DNA from: a virus
Virus record (IMG/VR): IMGVR_UViG_3300032294_002710
Coordinates: 62,001-126,000 of that record
Reading direction: 5' to 3' (one strand)
DNA length: 64,000 nt
The position numbers and the translations under genes were made by a program. The notes under the pieces were generated by a model. That model did not search any database, was not told the DNA's origin, and saw only the letters and a list, made by a program, of their open reading frames with translations. Shown here piece after piece: positions 35,735 through 43,934 of this stretch (position 1 is its first letter; every line of letters starts with the position of its first letter).

Positions 35735-36148
35735 ATGTCTTTTATTGTTAAAAACTCACAATTATCTAATGACTCCTTACAAGCATTGAATGAATTAATT
35801 GAAAAAGATATTAGTGCTAAACATGCATTTAAAATATTAAGAATTATTAAACATATAAGTTCTATTGTTGAAGATAGAGTTAAGATGGAGAAAAAAATAT
35901 TTGATAAATGGGTTCAGAGAGATGAGAATGGTAATCCAGTTTTGGCAAAGGATGATAATGGTGAGTTTATTTCCGGTGCTGTGGTGATAACTAATGTTGA
36001 TGAATTTAGCAAAGAAATGTCTGAGTTATTAAATATTGAAAATGAAGTACCTTTTGATAAAATTGACTTTGAAGAATTAGGACTTGATACTATAAAAATA
36101 AAAGATCTTATTAAGATTGACTTCTTATTTAAGGATTCTGAAAACTAA
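35735..36148 (+). CDS. Hypothetical acidic protein, 137 aa
   Basis: Helical N-terminus (LQALNELIEKDISAKHAFKILRIIKHI) and an acidic C-terminus. Not recognised. It overlaps the convergent gene at 36125 by 24 nt. Confidence 0.6.
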   Translation: MSFIVKNSQLSNDSLQALNELIEKDISAKHAFKILRIIKHISSIVEDRVKMEKKIFDKWVQRDENGNPVLAKDDNGEFISGAVVITNVDEFSKEMSELLNIENEVPFDKIDFEELGLDTIKIKDLIKIDFLFKDSEN

Positions 36149-36475
36149 TATAAAATCACCTAATCTATTAACACATACGGATTGCCTTTTTAAATAAGCT
36201 TCACAAATATCCATCCATCTTTTTTTATCGATTCTATCATTATTATTAAATTGTAAAAATATATCATGGATTTCTGGTTTTTCATTGGTATAAATTCTAA
36301 CTATATCTCTTATGTCGTTTAGAACACTAAATAGATTTACCTTTTCCTTGTTTTCAGTTTCACGATCTAGAGAAAATGCACAGTGGTGCCATAAAAATTT
36401 CTCTATTTTAATTGATAGTTGTTCACCACCCTCGTCAATTAAAAAATAATTTTCATTTATTCTTTTGAAACTCAT
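36125..36475 (-). CDS. Hypothetical protein with INE leader site, 116 aa
   Basis: The N-terminus MSFKRINENYFLIDE has an INE site like the T4 prohead-protease consensus. The rest is unrecognised and soluble. It is divergent from the tail-fibre-like gene at 36526 across a short region with TTAATATATA. Confidence 0.6.
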   Translation of the reverse strand: MSFKRINENYFLIDEGGEQLSIKIEKFLWHHCAFSLDRETENKEKVNLFSVLNDIRDIVRIYTNEKPEIHDIFLQFNNNDRIDKKRWMDICEAYLKRQSVCVNRLGDFILVFRILK

Positions 36476-36493
36476 TTTGACGGTATATTATTT

Positions 36494-36505
36494 TTAATAT
36501 ATATA
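36494..36505 (+). promoter_or_regulatory. TTAATATATATA late-like promoter element
   Basis: 20 nt upstream of the ATG at 36526, the start of two large structural genes. A structural gene is where a late promoter would be expected, which supports the assignment. Confidence 0.5.
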
Positions 36506-36525
36506 CTAAAATTCATTCTTTGTAA

Positions 36526-38076
36526 ATGGCAATAGCAACCTTTAGTGAGGGTACCGGTGTAACAGAAGCTATAAGTAAAAATACTATTAGTGATGTTTTA
36601 TCATTGTTACCAGATAATACAGTCAAGGAAATAACACCAAGAGATGTGAGAGATGCTGTTCTATCTACTTGGGAAAATTCAGTAATTAGATATACTACAG
36701 ATGGTAGTACTGATTACATTGGTATAGATAGACAAGGCATAAAAGATATTAAATTGTTCTTAGGTAAGAAACAAATGTCTGGAAATAATATAATGTCATC
36801 AACTTTACTTGGAAGTGACACTGACATATTCCTCTATAATACTAAATCCGATTCAGCAATCACTCAAGATTTTAAACTCTCTATATTAGCTGGAACATCG
36901 TCAGCTATATTTACATCAGCTCCTTACATTAAAGGTACATTTGTATCGGGTGTTCAAGAATACATATCATTAGATATAGTAAATCCGGCAGTTTATGGTA
37001 CTATCAATATTGAAAGTGGATCTTCAGCGAGTGTTACTATCAATAATTTAATTTTTCCATCACAGGGATATATTGATTATGTGACATTGAATCCAGGTGT
37101 TGCATCTGCATCAACAAATACTGACCTATTTTTGGCGGTAAGTCCTGGTAATAATACTGTTGAACTAAAAACATATCAATCCAGTGGTGGTGTTTTAGGT
37201 AATGTTTCATTGCCTACAAACATTTATGGTAGTATGGTTTATGTTAATGGTGATCCATTAACTTTTACAAATACCACACCAACTGGAGCAACAGTTGGTG
37301 GTATACAGTTCGGATCTACATTTAATAATGTTTCAATTGTTGATATGTTAAGTCAACTATTATATCCATATCTTCCACCTTCTGCAAAGATTTCTATATC
37401 AGGTTTGAGTTTTAATGACACTTTTGAAAGAGATCATTCATCTGGATATACTGTTAATTATACATATACACTTACAAAAACTACTGATAATATAGTTTCT
37501 ACTTCATTGAGACTAATTAGACAGTCAACTGTTATTGCTTCAATATCTGGTGCTGCTCTTTCAGGAACAGGATTGGTTAGTCAAACATATACAGGTGCAT
37601 ATACTATTGATGGAACAACAGTGGCTGGTGGTGGAACATCTATAAGAAACTATTATACTTTTTCTTGTACACCATTTGATGGTACATCATATGGAACTGC
37701 CTCTACATTATTTGAGGGTGTTTTTCCATATTTTTACGGATTCTCAACAACAAATACTGATTCTCAAATAACTTTAAATGGTACTGTTCTACCAGCATTG
37801 ACTAAGAGAGTTGATGCGAAAATTGGATTAACACTATCATTGGCAGGAACGGGCTATTTATACTTTTGTTATCCAGCTATATATGGAACTTTATCAAATA
37901 TAAAAGATGGAAATGATTATATAGAATATACAGATGGATTAAGTGGTGCTTGGACATACTCTAATACTAATTTGAATAGTCCTTCTGGCAAATGGTCTGC
38001 CGTTCCTTACTATATCTATCGAAAGTATTTGGCATCTACTATACCACCTTCACAAAATTATAAATTTAATTTCTAA
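36526..38076 (+). CDS. Tail-fibre-like structural protein, 516 aa
   Basis: Ser/Thr/Gly/Asn-rich, few cysteines and charged residues, strand-rich composition with repeated short hydrophobic strands. This is the usual look of phage tail-fibre or appendage proteins. The N-terminal 60 residues (VTEAISKNTISDVLSLLPDN) form a small helical part likely to attach to the virion. It is followed by a second such gene 2 nt later. No specific family can be named. Confidence 0.7.
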   Translation: MAIATFSEGTGVTEAISKNTISDVLSLLPDNTVKEITPRDVRDAVLSTWENSVIRYTTDGSTDYIGIDRQGIKDIKLFLGKKQMSGNNIMSSTLLGSDTDIFLYNTKSDSAITQDFKLSILAGTSSAIFTSAPYIKGTFVSGVQEYISLDIVNPAVYGTINIESGSSASVTINNLIFPSQGYIDYVTLNPGVASASTNTDLFLAVSPGNNTVELKTYQSSGGVLGNVSLPTNIYGSMVYVNGDPLTFTNTTPTGATVGGIQFGSTFNNVSIVDMLSQLLYPYLPPSAKISISGLSFNDTFERDHSSGYTVNYTYTLTKTTDNIVSTSLRLIRQSTVIASISGAALSGTGLVSQTYTGAYTIDGTTVAGGGTSIRNYYTFSCTPFDGTSYGTASTLFEGVFPYFYGFSTTNTDSQITLNGTVLPALTKRVDAKIGLTLSLAGTGYLYFCYPAIYGTLSNIKDGNDYIEYTDGLSGAWTYSNTNLNSPSGKWSAVPYYIYRKYLASTIPPSQNYKFNF

Positions 38077-38078
38077 AT

Positions 38079-39596
38079 ATGGCTATTAATATACAAGAAC
38101 AATTTAATGTTAATATAGGTCTTCCAATCGACTCAAGAATAGTTGCCAGTGGTTCAACTGCTAGAAATGCTATAACTTATAAATATGATGGATTAGTTGT
38201 CTATGATACTAGTGATAGGAAGACATATGTGTGGAATGCTAATAATAGTAGTTGGACTTTAACAGATATAAGTGGTGCTGGTACTACTAATGCTCTACCT
38301 AAATGGTCCTCCTCTACTGGGTTGACATCTTCTGGTGTTTACATGATTGCATCCTCTGGCGTTAATGGAAGGGTAGGTATAAATACAGCTACGCCAAATG
38401 AAGTTTTACAAATAAATTCTATAAGTGGTGGATCACAACCATTTGTTATCCACAAAGGAAGTTTTAATAACATTATTGGTAGCAACTGGTATAATACTGG
38501 TTCAGACGCCTTTTTTTCAGGAACTGATGGATCAGCTATAGTTAAATTTAGACCAAATGGTGAAATTGTTATCCACAACAGAGCCAATTCTAATTTTGTA
38601 CCTTTAAACTCAGCAGACTCATTTAACTCTTTTACAAGTTTATCCATAGGTCCAGATCGTATAGGTTTACATAGAAATACATATTTTAGTAATAATGGAT
38701 TAACTATAACATCTGCTGCATACATAAGAGCATTAAATAATTTCTCTACAAAAACTACACCTGACTACACCTGGTGGAATGATGACATGACTGGTATTTA
38801 CCACCCATCAGATAATAAAATTGGATTCTCAGTGGAAGGTGAGCAAAAGGCTTTAATAACAATTAACGGGTTGGCAATAACTGCAACTGATAATGTAACA
38901 TCACCATCTTCAAGAATACATGTTGATAGTGGAAATTCTGTTGGTAGTAATATACAATTCACTGCTGGAACACTAACTGGAGTTGGTTCATCACAGGGTG
39001 TATTATTTGGAATTGGTTCAAATGGTGCAGCTGTTTTTCAATCTAGGTTTAATAATAGTCCATACCTTTTTGTATTTACTAGTGGTAATAGTCATCACGC
39101 TATAAGAAGAAATAAGTTTGTAACATATTCTGGAAGTAATGGTGAGAATTCAGCATCTGTTTTTGCCGCAAGCGGTGGATCAGGATCTAGAAGTGAGAGA
39201 ATTAGTTGGGAATGGGTAGCTGGAAGTTTAGGTGGATCTACCACAACCACAACAATTTATAATTTGGATATACCAAATGATTCAGTTGTTTCAATTGAGG
39301 CCACATTTAACACATCAATTGATCCCAATTCTGGATCTAATCAGTATAAAACTCAGAAAGTAATTGCCTTGTTAAGATGTGACTCATCTGGTAATGTTAT
39401 TAATATATCAAGTTCTACATCATTTACTTTAAATAGTAGTTCATCTACAGGTATAGGATCTGTTGCTGTACAAGCATCTGCGTCACAAAACCTTATCGAG
39501 TTTAGACAAACCCACGGATCGGGTATTTCATCTTCATATACCGTGTGGTCTATTTTAGATATAGTTGCAGTATTTAATGTGAATGTTGGTAGTTAA
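38079..39596 (+). CDS. Tail-fibre-like structural protein with GIGT-type repeat, 505 aa
   Basis: Rich in Ser, Gly, Thr and Asn. A stretch GRVGINTATPNEVLQI near residue 110 resembles the G-x-G-T-x-x-P-x-x-x-L-x-V segments of trimeric tail-fibre and adhesin shafts. It is cotranscribed with the preceding fibre-like gene. It probably takes part in host recognition. Confidence 0.7.
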   Translation: MAINIQEQFNVNIGLPIDSRIVASGSTARNAITYKYDGLVVYDTSDRKTYVWNANNSSWTLTDISGAGTTNALPKWSSSTGLTSSGVYMIASSGVNGRVGINTATPNEVLQINSISGGSQPFVIHKGSFNNIIGSNWYNTGSDAFFSGTDGSAIVKFRPNGEIVIHNRANSNFVPLNSADSFNSFTSLSIGPDRIGLHRNTYFSNNGLTITSAAYIRALNNFSTKTTPDYTWWNDDMTGIYHPSDNKIGFSVEGEQKALITINGLAITATDNVTSPSSRIHVDSGNSVGSNIQFTAGTLTGVGSSQGVLFGIGSNGAAVFQSRFNNSPYLFVFTSGNSHHAIRRNKFVTYSGSNGENSASVFAASGGSGSRSERISWEWVAGSLGGSTTTTTIYNLDIPNDSVVSIEATFNTSIDPNSGSNQYKTQKVIALLRCDSSGNVINISSSTSFTLNSSSSTGIGSVAVQASASQNLIEFRQTHGSGISSSYTVWSILDIVAVFNVNVGS

Positions 39597-40282
39597 TCAT
39601 TAACGGATTCAAACCACCAATTGAAGTAAATAAAATTATCACCTGTTAGTGTGTATTGGTCATTATCATATTCAAATATTATCTTATCATTATAAGATTT
39701 TAATACTTCAATGATTGAGTTTTTTGGTAAAATAACAAGTTTTCCTGTTTTGTTTGAGTAGCAATTTACTTCTTCTTTTAATAGTTTAAACTTACCAAAT
39801 TGTGGTTTTAACCAATTTAATATTTGCTTAATGATTAATCCTTTGGTCTTTATGATCCACTCTTTTGTTTGAAGTAATGTATGATCTCTAAATACTTCAG
39901 ATTTTACTTCAGGTGAGTTTAATATATCTTTTACCACACCCCAGTATTCATCTTCCTCTTCAGCTTTTAATTTGAAAGATATATACACATCGTATTTTAA
40001 GGATGTTGATTTTACAATTTTAATAATTTTTAAAGATGATAGTTCTTGTTCTTCTAATCCTAATTTAGATTTTATTGATTGGTAAGTTCCTGAGTTTTGT
40101 AGTGATTTAGATAATACTCCTAATTTTGATATTGCATTTCTAACGATATCATCATGTTTATCAAACGCATTAATTGATAATTGTGGATCATCAACATGTA
40201 TTGATGCCTGTACTGAATCGGGATTTAATCTTTGAAGGTTAAATTCAGTAAATTCAAGTATTAGATGTTTTGGTCTTTTCAT
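39593..40282 (-). CDS. Hypothetical protein with leader-like start, 229 aa
   Basis: The N-terminus MKRPKHLILEFTEFNLQR carries an ILE site and an F-x-x-F element. The rest is unrecognised, soluble and basic. It is convergent with the fibre gene (4-nt overlap) and divergent from the gene at 40316 over a TTAATATATATA region. Confidence 0.62.
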   Translation of the reverse strand: MKRPKHLILEFTEFNLQRLNPDSVQASIHVDDPQLSINAFDKHDDIVRNAISKLGVLSKSLQNSGTYQSIKSKLGLEEQELSSLKIIKIVKSTSLKYDVYISFKLKAEEEDEYWGVVKDILNSPEVKSEVFRDHTLLQTKEWIIKTKGLIIKQILNWLKPQFGKFKLLKEEVNCYSNKTGKLVILPKNSIIEVLKSYNDKIIFEYDNDQYTLTGDNFIYFNWWFESVND

Positions 40283-40288
40283 ACTGAA

Positions 40289-40300
40289 TATATATATTAA
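40289..40300. promoter_or_regulatory. TTAATATATATA late-like promoter, divergent
   Basis: The element TATATATATTAA lies between two leader-bearing genes read in opposite directions (40282 and 40316). Its near-palindromic form may serve both. Confidence 0.4.
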
Positions 40301-40315
40301 AATATAAAATTACTT

Positions 40316-40621
40316 ATGAGAATAAGAAAGTTTAATGAGAATGAAATTCAGAATTTATCTAATGAGAGATGTGATGAAATAATTAATAATTTAACAGAAT
40401 TAGCATCTAACATCAATCAAAAGAATGAAATGATTGATTCTCTTATTAATGAGTTAAATAATTTTATTAATAATTCTGATTCCAAAGTAGATCAAATTGA
40501 TGACTCTGTTTCTAATTTACAACAAATACGCGGTTATTTTTCTGACTCAATTGATAAAATTGATAATGTTGTAAATTCTATAAAGGATTACAACAAATCA
40601 GGTAGAAAATACATATACTAA
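40316..40621 (+). CDS. Helical coiled-coil protein with leader, 101 aa
   Basis: MRIRKFNENEIQNLSNE at the N-terminus fits the leader family. The rest is a Ile/Leu/Asn heptad-like helix, probably a coiled-coil. Not recognised. It is followed 3 nt later by the next small gene. Confidence 0.6.
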   Translation: MRIRKFNENEIQNLSNERCDEIINNLTELASNINQKNEMIDSLINELNNFINNSDSKVDQIDDSVSNLQQIRGYFSDSIDKIDNVVNSIKDYNKSGRKYIY

Positions 40622-40624
40622 TTA

Positions 40625-40822
40625 ATGAGTGATTTAATTGGTAAAAAAGGTGAAAATTTAGAACCGGGTTATGTATGGGCGCCTTATATAATGGTAACTG
40701 ATATAGTTTCAAGTCCAGGTTTTCCAAGTGCTACAATGAGATCTCGATATAAAAATCCTAAAATAGAAAAGATAAAAAAAATCCTCGAAAAAATCGAGGA
40801 TTCTAATTTTACTTCAAGTTAG
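40625..40822 (+). CDS. Small protein, 65 aa
   Basis: A short protein with a Gly/Pro-rich N-terminal half (ENLEPGYVWAPYIM) and a basic C-terminus ending in KIEKIKKILEKIEDSN, like the tails at 10304 and 26178. The last codons include a hairpin that acts as terminator for the opposite strand. Not recognised. Confidence 0.6.
   Translation: MSDLIGKKGENLEPGYVWAPYIMVTDIVSSPGFPSATMRSRYKNPKIEKIKKILEKIEDSNFTSS
40781..40802 (-). terminator. Terminator for the minus strand, inside a coding end
   Basis: ATCCTCG-AAAAAA-CGAGGAT-type stem; on the minus strand it is followed by a T-rich run, so it ends the 40809-41321 transcript. It is encoded within the last codons of the convergent gene at 40625. Confidence 0.6.
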
Positions 40823-41321
40823 TTAACTTGTATATCGTTTTATAGAAAAGAGCGATTATCTCATCAATTACGTTGTGTAGATGTGTATCTTCTTCTTTGA
40901 TTGACTTTCTTTCTGCTCTGATAAAATCAACTGTTTGTTTAATATATTCAAGTGATTTCATTTGACCTGTTGCTGATGTATCAATTGTTTCATATCCTTC
41001 AACAATTCCGTATTGACCTTGGTAAGTCTCAATTAAGTCATCTGTAAATTCTAAAATTTCATCATAGAATGTATTTAACGCATCGTGTTCCCATCCTGAA
41101 CCCATTTCAGACTTTACTTGTAGATGAAAAATGTGAGCCATTTGTCTAGCTTCAAATAACTTTGAGAAGAATTTAACAGGAGTAGACTCACCACTTTGCT
41201 GTGGCTCTGGTTGTTCCTGTTTAGTAGTTTCTTCAGGTTTTGTATCTGTATTTTGTGGCAAAGTTAATTCTTGCTCATTTATTCTTTTTGTTTTCTTTTG
41301 AAAATCTGAAAATCTTTTCAT
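40809..41321 (-). CDS. Hypothetical protein with INE leader site, 170 aa
   Basis: MKRFSDFQKKTKRINEQE at the N-terminus is a leader with INE. A Gln/Pro/Thr-rich linker (about 25-45) precedes a helical domain (AHIFHLQVKSEMGSGWEHDAL). Not recognised, but the layout of leader, linker and compact helical domain suits an internal virion protein. Confidence 0.65.
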   Translation of the reverse strand: MKRFSDFQKKTKRINEQELTLPQNTDTKPEETTKQEQPEPQQSGESTPVKFFSKLFEARQMAHIFHLQVKSEMGSGWEHDALNTFYDEILEFTDDLIETYQGQYGIVEGYETIDTSATGQMKSLEYIKQTVDFIRAERKSIKEEDTHLHNVIDEIIALFYKTIYKLTNLK

Positions 41322-41339
41322 AGTAGATTTTTATTTTTT

Positions 41340-41349
41340 TATATATTAA
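41340..41349 (-). promoter_or_regulatory. TTAATATATA late-like promoter element
   Basis: Minus-strand TTAATATATA about 20 nt upstream of the ATG at 41321, overlapping the end of the previous minus-strand gene. Confidence 0.4.
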
Positions 41350-41552
41350 GATTCTAACTCAGTATTATTACCTTTTTCTTCAATATTAAGTATTGTGTAG
41401 TCAGACTGATCTTCAATCGAACCTAATATAGAGTCACTTAGATAACCAGCTTCTCCCTCATTTTCTGCTTTGATTAAGAGTTTTAATTCTACTGAAACCT
41501 CGTAGAATCTTTCGTTGTTTTGATTTTCTAATATTTTAGTAAATTTTTTCAT
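41346..41552 (-). CDS. Small acidic protein with leader-like start, 68 aa
   Basis: I place the start at the ATG at 41552, overlapping the stop of the zincin gene as ATGA. This gives MKKFTKILENQNN, a leader with ILE. An upstream in-frame start would add 30 residues lying inside the zincin coding region. Acidic C-terminus, no domain known. Confidence 0.6.
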   Translation of the reverse strand: MKKFTKILENQNNERFYEVSVELKLLIKAENEGEAGYLSDSILGSIEDQSDYTILNIEEKGNNTELES

Positions 41553-42613
41553 AAGCTTGCTTTTATACTGTGTGCTTTTCTTTTTATTCTTTGACCAGCA
41601 AAGTTTATTCTTTTTTGCCAATATTTGAAGAATTCTAAACAATCCATTTTTCTTAATGTTGAAAAACTTATAAGTGGCTTTGTATTGTGTACTTTACACT
41701 CTTTTTCATAAGTTCTTATCCACATTTCTTTTATTCTCTCAGCTACTAATTTTTCAGATCCTTTATAAGGTTCATGCTCTGAAATAACCTGTAATAACTT
41801 ATCATAGAATGTTTGATAGTTGAAATTCTCCATATCATCAGCTATTTGGTAGATTTTAAATTTTTTAAGGTCTGTATCAGGATGTTCAGTTATGAAATAG
41901 TATATTTCCTGAACATTGGCTCTTATCTCATGATATTCAGAAATATAAAGGTAATAGTTAAATTTATTCCAAAATTTCCATATTTTTTTAGGAAAATTCC
42001 AAATGTTATTTCCAGTGAAAGATAGTGATGGATTAAAACTTCTATTCTCTGGTCTCATTATATCTGTATACTTAATTACTCTTAGGTAATGCTCATAGCA
42101 GTGATTTAACTCGTGATAGAATGTAGAAGCCACATCATCTACTAGGACATTAACGTCTTCTTTTTTATTAATATCAAATGATGGCTTTACATCTATTGTT
42201 ATTCCTAAACTTACAACAATACTATGTTCTGTTATTTGTTTTATAGGTTCTACTATCTTTGAATATCCTGACCAGTTTTTATTTCCAAAATATGATGCAA
42301 CTCCACCTGTTGCTAATTTTTTTGTAAATTCTGGATATTTTTTATCCCATTCTTTTTGAGTTAGTTTTTTATAATCTATATCTAATTCAAATTTAGTAAC
42401 GGGAAATTTTGAATATAATTCTACATCTTTAATATATGGTCTTAGAATTATGTAGTTAATATCTTCTTTAATTTTTAAAGACTTATCTTCCGAATTTAAA
42501 AATTCTTTAAAAATACCCAGCGATCTAGATTCAAGAATACTTACAAAAAGTAAAGATGCCTCAGAAACACCGAGTTTTTCATTGACAAAATCATAAAAAG
42601 AAAAAATCCCCAT
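41549..42613 (-). CDS. Zincin-type metalloprotease with leader, 354 aa
   Basis: The HExxH motif is HELNH in FYHELNHCYEHYL near residue 168, with further conserved-looking aromatic residues. An EIRANVQEIYYF helix near 230 could supply the third zinc ligand (Glu). The N-terminus MGIFSFYDFVNEK carries the aromatic leader with VNE. A protease that may be packaged in the virion and act on entry, or act in the particle, fits. The family is not named. Confidence 0.68.
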   Translation of the reverse strand: MGIFSFYDFVNEKLGVSEASLLFVSILESRSLGIFKEFLNSEDKSLKIKEDINYIILRPYIKDVELYSKFPVTKFELDIDYKKLTQKEWDKKYPEFTKKLATGGVASYFGNKNWSGYSKIVEPIKQITEHSIVVSLGITIDVKPSFDINKKEDVNVLVDDVASTFYHELNHCYEHYLRVIKYTDIMRPENRSFNPSLSFTGNNIWNFPKKIWKFWNKFNYYLYISEYHEIRANVQEIYYFITEHPDTDLKKFKIYQIADDMENFNYQTFYDKLLQVISEHEPYKGSEKLVAERIKEMWIRTYEKECKVHNTKPLISFSTLRKMDCLEFFKYWQKRINFAGQRIKRKAHSIKASL

Positions 42614-42659
42614 AATGTATATATTATTATAGGGATTTCTTTTTTATCATGGAGTAAAA

Positions 42660-43088
42660 TTATATTAACTCTTGTAGTTTAGATTCTCTTAAATCTTGTT
42701 GATCAACTTCAACTTGAACCATTTCGTAGAAGTTTATATCTACCATACTAGCATATTTTTTAGATTCTTCATCACTTGCCATTTGGTGTAGTCTGTATTC
42801 ATCTGGCTGTGACCATCGATCTTTAGACTCAATTTTACCATATTTTTCATTTAGAGAGTTGCAAAAATTTAGTAATTCATCCGGATCATCACAAATATCT
42901 TCAATATCGTAAGAATACTCAGAGATATTAGTATTTTTAAATTCACTAATATTCATCTTTTCAACCTCTTCTCTTGCTCCTTCTTGTGTGAAGAAAATCT
43001 TATGTGGATGTCCACCACCACTTTCCGCTTGTGAATACACTTCATCATTGTACTCAAATCCCTTTTGTAAAACTACATACGCTATCAT
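42660..43088 (-). CDS. Hypothetical protein, 142 aa
   Basis: An acidic soluble protein starting MIAYVVLQKGFEYNDEVYS, with a GGGHPHK segment. Not recognised. It lies 1 nt from the MazG-like gene that precedes it in transcription order, so it is co-transcribed with it. Confidence 0.6.
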   Translation of the reverse strand: MIAYVVLQKGFEYNDEVYSQAESGGGHPHKIFFTQEGAREEVEKMNISEFKNTNISEYSYDIEDICDDPDELLNFCNSLNEKYGKIESKDRWSQPDEYRLHQMASDEESKKYASMVDINFYEMVQVEVDQQDLRESKLQELI

Positions 43089-43089
43089 A

Positions 43090-43578
43090 TTATACTGTTT
43101 TTAAATTGTTTACCCATTTATTTATCTGTGAATCAGCCATTTTGATTATCTCATCTTTACTATAACCTTGAGTTGATAAAATATCCATTGACATTATTAA
43201 ACAGTCAACTGATTCAAGTAAAATATTTTCTTTTATTTGTTCTTTTGTTAGATTGGAATTTTTAAATCCAATCATTTTTAAGGTTTCTGCTGAAAGTTCA
43301 CCAACTTCTTCTTGTAATTTACAAACTCTTTCGATTAAACTATATCCTTCTAATTCAGATACATTTTGTATTAACTCATAAATATAGTCAAAATCCTCTC
43401 TATTTTCTTCATTTAAAGAAACTTTTGACATATTATTTTGTTCATAATGTTCCAAAAGTTGTTGAATTATAAGAATTTCATTAGTTTGTTCTTCAGTTAG
43501 TTCGACTCCATATAGACTATCTAAATATTCATTAAATTTTTTATAGTCTTCTTTTGTTTTTATTGGCTTTAATTTCAT
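43090..43578 (-). CDS. MazG-like nucleotide pyrophosphohydrolase, 162 aa
   Basis: The C-terminal half has the MazG/all-alpha NTP-PPase pattern: LQEEVGELSAE (E-E-x-x-E, metal ligands), then ESVDCLIMSMDIL (E-x-x-D). About 80 residues at the N-terminus are extra and unrecognised. It should hydrolyse nucleoside triphosphates to monophosphates, either for nucleotide pool cleaning or to counter alarmone signals. A TTAATATATAA element lies upstream. Confidence 0.75.
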   Translation of the reverse strand: MKLKPIKTKEDYKKFNEYLDSLYGVELTEEQTNEILIIQQLLEHYEQNNMSKVSLNEENREDFDYIYELIQNVSELEGYSLIERVCKLQEEVGELSAETLKMIGFKNSNLTKEQIKENILLESVDCLIMSMDILSTQGYSKDEIIKMADSQINKWVNNLKTV

Positions 43579-43594
43579 AAATGAAATTTTAAAA

Positions 43595-43605
43595 TTAATA
43601 TATAA
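43595..43605 (+). promoter_or_regulatory. TTAATATATAA late-like promoter element
   Basis: Plus-strand element about 20 nt before the ATG at 43626, between two divergent genes. Confidence 0.45.
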
Positions 43606-43625
43606 GTAAAATTCAAAGCTTATAT

Positions 43626-43934
43626 ATGAAGCATATTAAAATGTTTGAAAGATTTAGAAAAGGTTCTAAAATTTCTAAAAAAAATGAAGAGTTTATAATG
43701 GGTGGTGATACCGAAACTGCTCCAGTTATTGCACCGCCTGCTACTCCAACTACAACACCAAGACCTTGGAGACCGGTTCCAACTCAAGTTCCAAAACCTG
43801 GCACTGAGGAAAAACCAATGGGTACTTTTCAAGAAGTTATGGATATTTTTATGACAGAATTAGATAAAATTAAAGATACTCCAGAGGGTCAAGAAATTAT
43901 AAAAAATTTACAAGCTAAATATGGGAATATTTAA
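43626..43934 (+). CDS. Small Pro-rich protein with leader, 102 aa
   Basis: MKHIKMFERFRKG, the leader, then a Pro/Thr-rich linker (about 35-65) and a short helical C-terminus. It overlaps the next gene by 14 nt. It looks like a virion-associated small protein of no known family. Confidence 0.6.
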   Translation: MKHIKMFERFRKGSKISKKNEEFIMGGDTETAPVIAPPATPTTTPRPWRPVPTQVPKPGTEEKPMGTFQEVMDIFMTELDKIKDTPEGQEIIKNLQAKYGNI

